A stretch of DNA of 64,000 nt from Pseudomonadales bacterium (GTDB lineage Bacteria; Pseudomonadota; Gammaproteobacteria; Pseudomonadales; Halieaceae), in contig JACKNO010000004.1 in the NCBI GenBank assembly GCA_024234815.1, positions 496,001-560,000 of the forward strand. Reading direction: 5' to 3'. The notes under the pieces were generated by a model, which had not been told where the DNA came from, ran no database searches, and saw only the letters and a list, made by a program, of their open reading frames with translations. Positions 34,784-42,938 of this stretch are shown here, piece after piece (positions within the stretch are counted from its first letter, which is position 1; each line of letters begins with the position of its first letter). The translations under genes were made by a program, and so were the position numbers.

Positions 34784-35731
34784 ATGAGCTGGATACATAA
34801 AATCTTACCCTCAGGTGTGCGCAGTGACGAGGGTGAAAAGCGCTCCAACGTGCCCGAAGGGCTTTGGAAGAAGTGCGTAAAGTGCGATGCGGTACTCTAC
34901 CGGCCGGATGTTGAACGCAACGACGATGTTTGTCCCAAGTGCGATCACCACATGCGGATTGGTGCGCGCAGGCGACTGGATATCTTTCTCGACCGCGAGG
35001 GCCGCAAAGAAATCCTGGCAGACATCGAACCCCTGGACAGGCTGAAGTTCAAGGACAAGAAGCGGTATCGCGACCGCCTGACGGCTGCCCAGCGCACGAC
35101 CGGGGAGAAAGACGCCCTGATCGCCATGACCGGCGCCCTGCAGGGCTTGCCGCTGGTCACCGTGGCCTTTGAGTTCGAGTTTCACGGTGGCTCCATGGGC
35201 TACGCCGTGGGCGAAAAATTTACCCGGGCCGCGCAACTCGCCCTTGCGCAGCGAATTCCCCTTGTCTGCTTCGCCGCTTCCGGCGGCGCCCGGATGCAGG
35301 AGGCCCTCATTTCCCTGATGCAAATGGCGAAGACCAGCGCCGTCATCGAGCGCCTGCGCCTGGAAGGGGTTCCCTACGTGTCGGTAATGACCGACCCCAT
35401 TTATGGCGGCGTGTCGGCGTCACTGGCCCTGCTCGGGGATATCAATATCGCCGAGCCCGAGGCCCGCGCCGGATTTGCCGGTCCCAATATCATCGAACAG
35501 ACCATCCGCCAGAAACTTCCCAAGGGTTTTCAACGCAGTGAGTTCCTGCTGGAACACGGGGCTATCGACATGATCGTGCACCGTACCGAGATGCGCGACA
35601 CTATCGCGCGCCTGCTGTCGAAGCTCACAGATACAGCGCTCGTTCCGGTGGAATCGAAATCCCCGCCTCCGGAGGAGACGCCGCCGCCACCACCGGCAGG
35701 CGTTGAATTGCCGCCCGCCGGTGGGGAATAG
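34784..35731 (+). CDS. accD: Acetyl-CoA carboxylase carboxyltransferase, beta subunit
   Basis: With AccA it transfers carboxyl to acetyl-CoA to make malonyl-CoA for fatty-acid synthesis. The N-terminal zinc ribbon has C31, C34, C50 and C53 (KKCVKCDAVLYRP, DDVCPKCDHHM); crotonase-fold motifs include SGGARMQEALISLMQM and DPIYGGVSASLALLGD. The C-terminus has an extra Pro-rich tail after about residue 290 (PPPEETPPPPPAGVELPPA), of unknown use. A TATAAT (34751-34756) lies in the 50-bp gap upstream without a matching -35. folC follows after 28 bp. Confidence 0.97.
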   Translation: MSWIHKILPSGVRSDEGEKRSNVPEGLWKKCVKCDAVLYRPDVERNDDVCPKCDHHMRIGARRRLDIFLDREGRKEILADIEPLDRLKFKDKKRYRDRLTAAQRTTGEKDALIAMTGALQGLPLVTVAFEFEFHGGSMGYAVGEKFTRAAQLALAQRIPLVCFAASGGARMQEALISLMQMAKTSAVIERLRLEGVPYVSVMTDPIYGGVSASLALLGDINIAEPEARAGFAGPNIIEQTIRQKLPKGFQRSEFLLEHGAIDMIVHRTEMRDTIARLLSKLTDTALVPVESKSPPPEETPPPPPAGVELPPAGGE

Positions 35732-35759
35732 CGTCTATCCGCAAAGCAGGAAACAGGCA

Positions 35760-37040
35760 ATGGGACTTGAGCAGTGGCTGGCCCGGCTGGAGACGCTGCA
35801 CCCCAATGCGATCGACCTCGGACTTGAGCGGGTTTCCGCCGTGGCGCAGGCGCTCGGCCTGCTTCCGGTCAGGGTGCCCGTGGTCACCGTCGCCGGTACC
35901 AACGGCAAGGGGTCCACGGTGGCGGTGCTGGAGGCACTGCTCTGCCGCCAGGGGCGCAACGTCGGCGTTTACACCTCTCCACACCTGCTGCGGTTTAACG
36001 AGCGCATCAGGGTGGGCGGCGTTGAGGCCGGCGACCAGGAGATTGTCGCGGCTTTCGAGGCGATCGAAGAGCACCGCGCAGATACAAGTCTCACTTATTT
36101 TGAGTTTGCGACGCTCGCGGCGCTACTGGTTTTCCAGTCCCGGGCAGCGGATATCCTTGTGTTGGAAGTAGGTCTGGGTGGTCGCCTGGACGCGGTAAAT
36201 ATCGTGGACCCGACGGTGGCGGTGATCACCCGTATAGACCTGGATCACCAATCCTGGCTGGGCGCCAGTCGGGGGAGTATCGCCAGGGAGAAGGCGGGTA
36301 TCATGCGCCGTGGCGTGCCTGTTGTGATAGGGGATCGCGAACCTCCCCGGGAACTGCTGGTATCCGCTCGCGAGGTTGGTGCGGTGCCGGTGCTGCGTCT
36401 CGGCGTCCAGTACAACTGTGAGCAGGGTACTGGTGACTGGCGGGGCGTATTGCAGGATATTGACGGAAAACCCCGTGTACTGCCGCCGCAGCCTGCCGGC
36501 TCACTGATCCCCGCAAATATTTGTACGGCACTGCAGGCGGCATTGCTGCTGGGTTGCGAATTCAGCGACGGGCAACTGGACGCGACACTTCGCCAGGCGC
36601 GCCCCCGGGGCCGTTGCGAACGACAGTCAATCGCCGGTCGCGACTATGTGCTCGATGTCGCGCACAACCCGGCCGCTGTATATAATCTGGCCGAATTTTT
36701 GACTGTAACACCCTGTAAAGGGAAGACTATTGCCTTGTTCTCGGTAATGGAAGATAAGGACGTAGCCGGTATGATTCAGGCGGCATCCGGTTGTTTCGCC
36801 GCCTGGTTTGTCGCGGACCAGCCGGCCAACGCGCGGGCGGCGCGTGCCGCGGATATAGCGACGCTGTTGCGAGCCGCGGGGGAAAATGAGGTCAGTCTCA
36901 GCGCCGACCTGGGTGAGGCGCTGCGGCGCGCGCAGGAATCGCTGAGCGCGGGCGACAGGCTGGTAGTATTCGGTTCGTTTTCTACCCTCGCGGAAGTTCT
37001 TCCCGAGATCGAGCGCGAGTGCCGCGGGGCAGGGGCTTAA
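35760..37040 (+). CDS. folC: Dihydrofolate synthase/folylpolyglutamate synthase
   Basis: FolC adds glutamate to dihydropteroate and to tetrahydrofolates. The 426 residues show the Mur-ligase-type P-loop VAGTNGKGSTVAVLEALL, SPHLLRFNERIRVGG, LEVGLGGRLDAVNIVDP and LDVAHNPAAVYNLAEFL. Start ATG 35760 has the site GCAGGAAA; the longer frame from 35703 lies inside accD. dedD follows after 3 bp, so these are co-transcribed. Confidence 0.96.
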   Translation: MGLEQWLARLETLHPNAIDLGLERVSAVAQALGLLPVRVPVVTVAGTNGKGSTVAVLEALLCRQGRNVGVYTSPHLLRFNERIRVGGVEAGDQEIVAAFEAIEEHRADTSLTYFEFATLAALLVFQSRAADILVLEVGLGGRLDAVNIVDPTVAVITRIDLDHQSWLGASRGSIAREKAGIMRRGVPVVIGDREPPRELLVSAREVGAVPVLRLGVQYNCEQGTGDWRGVLQDIDGKPRVLPPQPAGSLIPANICTALQAALLLGCEFSDGQLDATLRQARPRGRCERQSIAGRDYVLDVAHNPAAVYNLAEFLTVTPCKGKTIALFSVMEDKDVAGMIQAASGCFAAWFVADQPANARAARAADIATLLRAAGENEVSLSADLGEALRRAQESLSAGDRLVVFGSFSTLAEVLPEIERECRGAGA

Positions 37041-37043
37041 GCC

Positions 37044-37658
37044 GTGGACGATATTCTCAAGCAGAGGCTTGTCGGCGCACTGATCCTGCTGGCGCTGGGC
37101 GTGGTGTTCTGGCCGATTATATTTGTGGAGCCCGGCCAGCGCGCATCGATGGAGCCGGGCAGAATTCCAGCGGCGCCGGAGATCGACACAAGGCCCCTCG
37201 AAACGCCGAACCAGGACGGCCTGCAGGGCTCACCTGAATGGGTGCTGGAACCCGATGAATCAAGCGAAGAGACGGTGCTGGTAGCCGACGAAGATATCGA
37301 GGCCGCACCGGCTGAAACCGTGCAGCCTTACGTAGATCCGCCGGCGCCTGCCCCGCTTGAAGAGCCGCAAACCAGAACGAGCGCGCCGGAGCAGCCGGTG
37401 CTGGACAGCCGCGGGGTTCCGGTGGCCTGGATACTACAGGTGGCCAGCGTCGGCAGCGTCACCAAGGCCAATGAACTGCGCGACCGCCTGTTGGCAATGA
37501 ATGAAAAGGCCTACGTGAAAAAGATAGAGACGGGACAGCGGACGCTTTATCGCGTGTATATAGGTCCGAACTTTGAAAAGGCGCAGCTGGAGAAAATCCA
37601 GGGCGCGATCGATGCAGATTTTCGCGTCAAATCCATGATAGTCAGGTATCTTCCGTGA
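37044..37658 (+). CDS. dedD: DedD-like SPOR-domain cell-division protein
   Basis: The 204-residue protein has an N-terminal membrane anchor (residues 9-28, LVGALILLALGVVFWPIIF), a Pro/Glu-rich linker and a C-terminal SPOR domain (about 125-204, AWILQVASVGSVTKANELRD, then LYRVYIGPNFEKAQLEKIQG). SPOR domains bind denuded septal peptidoglycan, so it should act at the division site. GTG start. The gene sits between folC and cvpA as in other gammas. Its stop overlaps the cvpA start by 4 bp (GTGA). Confidence 0.9.
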   Translation: MDDILKQRLVGALILLALGVVFWPIIFVEPGQRASMEPGRIPAAPEIDTRPLETPNQDGLQGSPEWVLEPDESSEETVLVADEDIEAAPAETVQPYVDPPAPAPLEEPQTRTSAPEQPVLDSRGVPVAWILQVASVGSVTKANELRDRLLAMNEKAYVKKIETGQRTLYRVYIGPNFEKAQLEKIQGAIDADFRVKSMIVRYLP

Positions 37659-38176
37659 CGCCCGAGTTGTCGCATTTTACAGCGGTGGACTGGGTGATCA
37701 TCGTCGTCCTGGTGGTTTCGACCCTGCTCAGCCTGTGGCGGGGTTTCGCTCGCGAGGCGCTGTCGCTGGCCGGCTGGGTAGCCGCGTTTCTCATCGCCAA
37801 CATTTTTGTCGACCAGATGGCCGCCCTGCTCGCCGGCACCATTAACAATGTTACGGGGCGTTACGTCGCTGCCTACGCCATCCTGTTCGTGGCGACGCTG
37901 GTGGCGTCCACCTTCGTGATTTTCCTGGCGAGCCAGTTTATCAAGGTCACCGGCCTGACCGTGCTGGATCGACTGCTCGGTACGGTGTTCGGCTTCGCCA
38001 GGGGCGTCATCCTGATTCTGGTCTGCGTGTTTGTGCTGCGCCAACTGGTTCCCCCCGGGGACCTGCGCTGGCTGGACCAGTCCAGACTCATGCCCCAGGT
38101 GGACATGCTGGGGCAGTGGGCCCAGCGCTTGTTCACCCGGGCAAATAACGGGCAGTGGCCTGCAACATCCACCTGA
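37655..38176 (+). CDS. cvpA: CvpA-family membrane protein
   Basis: The 173-residue integral membrane protein has four hydrophobic spans (about 12-32, 40-60, 72-96, 110-130), with the family motif VDWVIIVVLVVSTLLSLWRG and RGFAREALSLAGWVAAFLIA. In E. coli CvpA is needed for colicin V production and purF expression context; its molecular role is still unclear. GTG start coupled to dedD. Followed after 49 bp by purF. Confidence 0.93.
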   Translation: MTPELSHFTAVDWVIIVVLVVSTLLSLWRGFAREALSLAGWVAAFLIANIFVDQMAALLAGTINNVTGRYVAAYAILFVATLVASTFVIFLASQFIKVTGLTVLDRLLGTVFGFARGVILILVCVFVLRQLVPPGDLRWLDQSRLMPQVDMLGQWAQRLFTRANNGQWPATST

Positions 38177-38225
38177 GACGGTGCCTGACTGGCAGGTTCC
38201 CCGGAATTCGAAGAGGTAAGACAGC

Positions 38226-39746
38226 ATGTGTGGCCTGGTTGGTATTGTTGGTAAATCCGAAGTCGCGCCGGATATCTACGATGCACTGACGGTGTTGCAA
38301 CACCGCGGGCAGGACGCAGCGGGGATCATGACCTGTAATGGCGGTCGCTTCAGTCAGCGCAAAAGTGAAGGGCTGGTGCGGGATGTGTTTCGCCAACAGC
38401 ATATGCAGACGCTGCGCGGCAGTATCGGAATAGGCCATGTGCGCTACCCGACCGCTGGCAGTTCCGGGGCCGCGCTGGCGCAGCCGTTTTATGTCAATTC
38501 GCCTTACGGCATAGCGCTGGCCCACAATGGCAACCTGACGAACTCCGAGCAGCTCACCCGGGAGTTGTTCCAGGACGACCTGCGCCACCTGAATACCGAT
38601 TCGGACTCCGAGGTGCTGCTCAACGTGTTTGCCCACGAAATGCAGACGCTGGGCAAGTTGAGTCCCACTGCAGAGGATATTTTCACCGCGGTCGCCGCTG
38701 TACACCAGCGTTGTCGGGGCGGCTATGCGGCGGTGGGACTGGTGGTGAACTACGGCGTGCTGGGTTTCCGGGATCCGCTGGGCATTCGGCCGCTCGTGGT
38801 GGGTGTGCGCGAGACCGCGGCCGGGCGCGAATATATGCTCGCCTCGGAGAGCGTCGCCCTGGACGTACTCGGTTTTTCCCTGGTGAGCGACGTGGCGCCG
38901 GGTGAGGCGGTATTCATCGACATGGAAGGCGTGTTGCACAGACGCCAGTGCGCCGCAAATCCGAGCCTGCGGCCGTGTATCTTCGAGCACGTGTATTTTG
39001 CCCGACCCGATTCCCTGATGGACCGGATTTCGGTGTACAAGACCCGGATGCGCCAGGGCGAGGCGCTGGGCAGGAAGATTCGCCGGCTGCGACCGGATCT
39101 GCAGATCGATGTTGTCATTCCGATACCCGATACCAGCCGCATCGCCGCGCAATCGATGGCGCACGAACTGGGCATCAAGTTTCGCGAAGGCCTGATGAAG
39201 AATCGCTATATAGGGCGCACCTTTATTATGCCGGGCCAGAGCCAGCGCAAGAAATCGGTTCGCCAGAAGCTCAATCCGGTGCCGCTGGAGTTTGAAGGCA
39301 AGAATGTGATGCTGGTGGATGACTCCATTGTGCGCGGTACCACCTGCCGGCAGATTATCGACATGGCCCGGGATGCGGGCGCAGCGCAGGTTTTTTTCGC
39401 GTCAGCCGCTCCGCCGGTCCGCTACCCCAACGTCTATGGCATAGACATGCCATCGGCTTCGGAGCTTATAGCGCATGGCCGCTCGGTGGAGGAGGTATGT
39501 GAGCTGATCGGGGCCGACTGGCTGGTCTACCAGGACCTGGACGATCTCATTCGCTGTTCGGAAGAGGGCAACCCCGGGGTAGATGGCTTCGACTGCTCCG
39601 TGTTCAACGGTGAATATGTCACAGGGGATGTCGACCAGAATTACCTTGATAGAGTGGAATCGCTACGCAATGATGATGCGCAGTCGCTGCAACGTGCCGC
39701 GCTCCAGGCCGACGACGCACTCGTCGGTATCCACAATGACGTATAA
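38226..39746 (+). CDS. purF: Amidophosphoribosyltransferase
   Basis: It makes phosphoribosylamine from PRPP and glutamine, the committed step of purine synthesis. The nucleophile C2 is directly after the initiator Met (MCGLVGIVGK). The N-terminal glutaminase part has HRGQDAAGIMT and RYPTAGSSG; the PRPP loop is VMLVDDSIVRGTTCRQI. At 506 residues it is full length with no intein. A GAGG ribosome site lies before the ATG. metZ follows after 9 bp. Confidence 0.98.
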   Translation: MCGLVGIVGKSEVAPDIYDALTVLQHRGQDAAGIMTCNGGRFSQRKSEGLVRDVFRQQHMQTLRGSIGIGHVRYPTAGSSGAALAQPFYVNSPYGIALAHNGNLTNSEQLTRELFQDDLRHLNTDSDSEVLLNVFAHEMQTLGKLSPTAEDIFTAVAAVHQRCRGGYAAVGLVVNYGVLGFRDPLGIRPLVVGVRETAAGREYMLASESVALDVLGFSLVSDVAPGEAVFIDMEGVLHRRQCAANPSLRPCIFEHVYFARPDSLMDRISVYKTRMRQGEALGRKIRRLRPDLQIDVVIPIPDTSRIAAQSMAHELGIKFREGLMKNRYIGRTFIMPGQSQRKKSVRQKLNPVPLEFEGKNVMLVDDSIVRGTTCRQIIDMARDAGAAQVFFASAAPPVRYPNVYGIDMPSASELIAHGRSVEEVCELIGADWLVYQDLDDLIRCSEEGNPGVDGFDCSVFNGEYVTGDVDQNYLDRVESLRNDDAQSLQRAALQADDALVGIHNDV

Positions 39747-39755
39747 AGCAAAACT

Positions 39756-40967
39756 ATGACAGACGATGACAACAATGATCAGGATATCGCACTGGCGGGC
39801 CTGCATCTGGACACCCTGGCGGTGCGGGCCGGTATTGCCCGCACCATGGAGGGCGAACACGCCGAACCCATTTTTCTGACGTCGAGCTATGTTTTCGATA
39901 ATGCTGCTGATGCGGCCGCCCGCTTTTCCGGCACCACTGCGGGGAATGTGTATTCTCGCTACACCAATCCAACAGTACGGGCATTCGAGCAGCGCATCGC
40001 CGCGCTCGAGGGCGGCGAGCAGGCGGTGGGCACGGCGTCGGGCATGGCGGCCATCCTCAGCACCTGTATGGCGCTGCTAAAGAGCGGAGACCATGTGGTC
40101 TGTTCGCGCAATGTGTTCGGCACTACCGTCAACCTGTTCAGCAAGTACCTTGCGAAATTTGGCGTGGAAGTAAGCTTCGTGCCGCTTCTGGAACTGGACC
40201 AGTGGCGCGATGCCATCCGCCCGAACACCGCCATGCTTTTTATGGAAACACCATCGAACCCGCTGTGTGAAGTTGCCGACCTTGCGGCGATGGCCGAGTT
40301 GGCAAAGGCCAGTGACAGCCTGTTGGTGGTAGACAACTGCTTTTGTACACCGGCGCTGCAGACGCCACTGGCCATGGGCGCTGATATAGTGGTGCACTCC
40401 GCCACCAAGTACCTGGACGGGCAGGGCCGCTGCGTCGGCGGGGCTGTGGTCGGCTCACGGCACCATATGGAGGAGGTTGTCACATTCCTGCGCACCTGCG
40501 GGCCCACCATGAGCCCATTCAACGCCTGGGTTTTCCTCAAGGGCCTGGAGACCCTGCGCCTGCGCATGGAGGCACACAGCCGCAGCGCACAGGAGTTGGC
40601 CGAGTGGCTGCAACAACAGCCAGCCGTGGACAAGGTGTTCTATGCGGGTTTGCCCGATCACCCCGGGCACGAGTTGGCCTGTCGTCAACAGAGTGCTTTC
40701 GGTGGCGTACTGTCATTTACAGTGACCGGAGGCAAGCAGCAGGCCTGGAGTGTCATCGATGGCGTGCGGATTATGTCGCTGACCGCCAATCTGGGCGACG
40801 CCAAGACCACTATTGTACATCCCGCCACTACCACCCATGGTCGCCTCAGCGAGCAGGACAGGGCGTCCGCGGGGATCAGCGACAACCTGATCAGGGTGGC
40901 GGTGGGGCTTGAGCATATCGATGACCTGAAAGCGGACCTGCAGCGCGGGCTGGCCACTCTCGGCTGA
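39756..40967 (+). CDS. metZ: O-succinylhomoserine sulfhydrylase
   Basis: MetZ makes homocysteine from O-succinylhomoserine and sulfide in methionine synthesis, the direct-sulfhydrylation route of pseudomonads. The PLP lysine is K218 in VVHSATKYLDGQGRCVGGAV; GTASGMAAILSTCMALLKSG and NRTTIVHPATTTH-type end motifs place it in the Cys/Met PLP family. The purF-metZ order supports metZ over cystathionine gamma-synthase, although specificity for the acyl group is an inference. Only 9 bp follow purF. Confidence 0.94.
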   Translation: MTDDDNNDQDIALAGLHLDTLAVRAGIARTMEGEHAEPIFLTSSYVFDNAADAAARFSGTTAGNVYSRYTNPTVRAFEQRIAALEGGEQAVGTASGMAAILSTCMALLKSGDHVVCSRNVFGTTVNLFSKYLAKFGVEVSFVPLLELDQWRDAIRPNTAMLFMETPSNPLCEVADLAAMAELAKASDSLLVVDNCFCTPALQTPLAMGADIVVHSATKYLDGQGRCVGGAVVGSRHHMEEVVTFLRTCGPTMSPFNAWVFLKGLETLRLRMEAHSRSAQELAEWLQQQPAVDKVFYAGLPDHPGHELACRQQSAFGGVLSFTVTGGKQQAWSVIDGVRIMSLTANLGDAKTTIVHPATTTHGRLSEQDRASAGISDNLIRVAVGLEHIDDLKADLQRGLATLG

Positions 40968-40992
40968 AATTCACTATTCTCGGGGCGGATAG

Positions 40993-41922
40993 ATGCAGAT
41001 ACAGGCGTTGGTCGATAACGCAGTGGCAGAGATTGGCAAGGTGCTATTGGGGAAGGAGCCGCAGGTACGCCTGGCCCTGTGTTGCCTGTTCGCCCGCGGA
41101 CACCTGCTGATCGAGGATCTGCCGGGCATGGGAAAGACCACGCTCTCGCATGCGCTGGCGGATGTGCTGGGCCTGTCCTGGAAGCGAGTGCAGTTTACCA
41201 GTGACCTGCTGCCGGCGGATATTCTCGGCGTCTCGGTCTACAACCGCAACGATGCGAGCTTCAGCTTTCATCCCGGCCCCATTTTTACACAGCTGCTGCT
41301 GGCGGATGAGATCAATCGCACGACGCCCAGGACCCAGAGCGCCCTGTTGGAGGCCATGGCGGAAAGCCAGGTGACGGTAGAGGGTGAAACCCGCGCCCTG
41401 CCCGAGCCATTCTTCGTAATAGCTACCCAGAACCCCATCCACCAATCGGGTACCTATCCGCTGCCAGAGTCGCAGCTCGACCGTTTCCTGATGCGCCTGC
41501 AACTGGGGTATCCGCACGCGCATGCAGAGCGGGAGATGTTCATGCGCCGCCAAAGCGCCAGTAGTGAGCGGGTGGTTTTGCAGCAGCGAATCAACCTTGA
41601 GCAGCTGCAACTGATCCGCGAAGAGGTTGGCGCAGTCCACGCCTCTGACAACCTGCTGGACTACCTGCAACGCCTGGTGGCCTACAGCCGCACCGCGGCG
41701 GAGATCGCCGTGGGGTTTTCGCCCCGCGGGGCGCTGGCGCTGCTCGACTGCGCGCGCACCTGGGCCGTGATCCAAAATCGCGGCCATGTGGTGCCGGAGG
41801 ATCTGCAAATGGTGTTGCCGGCGGTAGCCTCGCACCGCCTGGTACCCAGCGGTGATTTTGCCGGTGACGGTATGGCGCTGGTGGAACTCATGCGGCGCAA
41901 TGTCGATGTGATACGGGCCTGA
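40993..41922 (+). CDS. MoxR-family AAA+ ATPase (moxR-DUF58-tgpA cluster)
   Basis: The 309-residue AAA+ chaperone-like ATPase has Walker A in IEDLPGMGKTTLSHALA, Walker B in LLLADEINRTTPRTQSALLE and the AAA-lid (FSPRGALALLDCARTWAVIQ). MoxR proteins remodel or load cofactors onto VWA-domain partners. Here the partner would be the DUF58 product that follows after 11 bp, and the transglutaminase TgpA after that, as in Pseudomonas. Precise substrate unknown. Confidence 0.93.
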   Translation: MQIQALVDNAVAEIGKVLLGKEPQVRLALCCLFARGHLLIEDLPGMGKTTLSHALADVLGLSWKRVQFTSDLLPADILGVSVYNRNDASFSFHPGPIFTQLLLADEINRTTPRTQSALLEAMAESQVTVEGETRALPEPFFVIATQNPIHQSGTYPLPESQLDRFLMRLQLGYPHAHAEREMFMRRQSASSERVVLQQRINLEQLQLIREEVGAVHASDNLLDYLQRLVAYSRTAAEIAVGFSPRGALALLDCARTWAVIQNRGHVVPEDLQMVLPAVASHRLVPSGDFAGDGMALVELMRRNVDVIRA

Positions 41923-41933
41923 TCCGGGACTCT

Positions 41934-42938
41934 GTGGATAGAAACCGCAGTATGACCGCTCGCCGTGGCTTCAGGCAGGGGCTGCGCAAGCGGTTTCGGG
42001 AATGGGTCAATCGCCGCATACCGGCGGCCCGTTCTGTTACCCTCGACCAGCGGCGGATATTTATTTTTCCCAGCCGCACCGGCCTGTTCTTCACGATCTG
42101 CCTCATCGTCATGTTGATGACCGCCATCAACTACCAGAACAACATGAGTTACGCGCTCACTTTCCTGCTCTGTACCCTGTTCGTGGTCGCGATTCTCCAC
42201 ACCTACGCCAATCTTTCGGGCCTGACCATCCGCGCGGTGCGGGCAACGCCTGTTTTCCCGGGGCAGCAATCGGAGTTCTCCATACAGATAGAGCGTGGCG
42301 GTGAGCGGGAGCATTTCGCGCTTCATGTGCAGTGGCCCGACAGCAGTTCGGGTATGGTCAATCTCGTTGACCAGGACGCTGTGCAGGTACAGCTGCGAGT
42401 GACTGCGCGCAAACGCGGCTGGTTCAGTCCGGGACGCCTACTGCTCGAGTCTACCTACCCGCTCGGCCTGTTGCGCTGCTGGACCTGGGTAGACCTCGAT
42501 CTCTACGCCATGGTTTACCCGCGACCCTTGCCTACGGACGAATTGCCCGGATTCGCAACGGATCAGCCCGATGGCGCGGCTGTCCCCAGCGTTGGCAGCG
42601 ACGATTTTTACGGTTTCAGGGAATATCGCCACGGCGACTCATTGCGCCAGCTGTACTGGAAAGGGCTGGCGCGGGGGCAGGGTTTGCAAACCAAGCAGTA
42701 CGGCGCTTATGCCAGTCGCAGCGTGTGGCTTGACTGGGAAATGTTCCCGGGAGCAGGGGTGGAGCAGCGACTCTCGTACTTGTGCCACTGGGTTCTGCAG
42801 TTCGAAAAGCGCAACGAGGAGTACGGCCTGCGACTGCCGGGCCTGGTTATAGAAGCGGGCGTGGGTGAGCGACATCGCGACCGTGTGCTGCAGGCATTGG
42901 CGCTGTACGGCGTAGAGGGCAGGTCGCGTGAAACCTGA
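41934..42938 (+). CDS. DUF58 protein, VWA-like partner of MoxR
   Basis: The 334-residue protein has two N-terminal membrane spans (about residues 43-60 and 62-82, SRTGLFFTICLIVMLMTAIN) and a DUF58 domain with the diagnostic segment GSDDFYGFREYRHGDSLRQL followed by YWKGLARG. It sits between moxR and tgpA, the conserved trio of unknown function linked to cell-envelope maintenance. The start is either GTG 41934 or ATG 41952; no clear ribosome site distinguishes them. The stop overlaps tgpA by 11 bp. Confidence 0.91.
   Translation: MDRNRSMTARRGFRQGLRKRFREWVNRRIPAARSVTLDQRRIFIFPSRTGLFFTICLIVMLMTAINYQNNMSYALTFLLCTLFVVAILHTYANLSGLTIRAVRATPVFPGQQSEFSIQIERGGEREHFALHVQWPDSSSGMVNLVDQDAVQVQLRVTARKRGWFSPGRLLLESTYPLGLLRCWTWVDLDLYAMVYPRPLPTDELPGFATDQPDGAAVPSVGSDDFYGFREYRHGDSLRQLYWKGLARGQGLQTKQYGAYASRSVWLDWEMFPGAGVEQRLSYLCHWVLQFEKRNEEYGLRLPGLVIEAGVGERHRDRVLQALALYGVEGRSRET

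Noticed and set aside
41933..41941. Single DnaA-like sequence (TGTGGATAG) at the start of the DUF58 gene
   Set aside because: One isolated 8/9 match in coding context is expected by chance.
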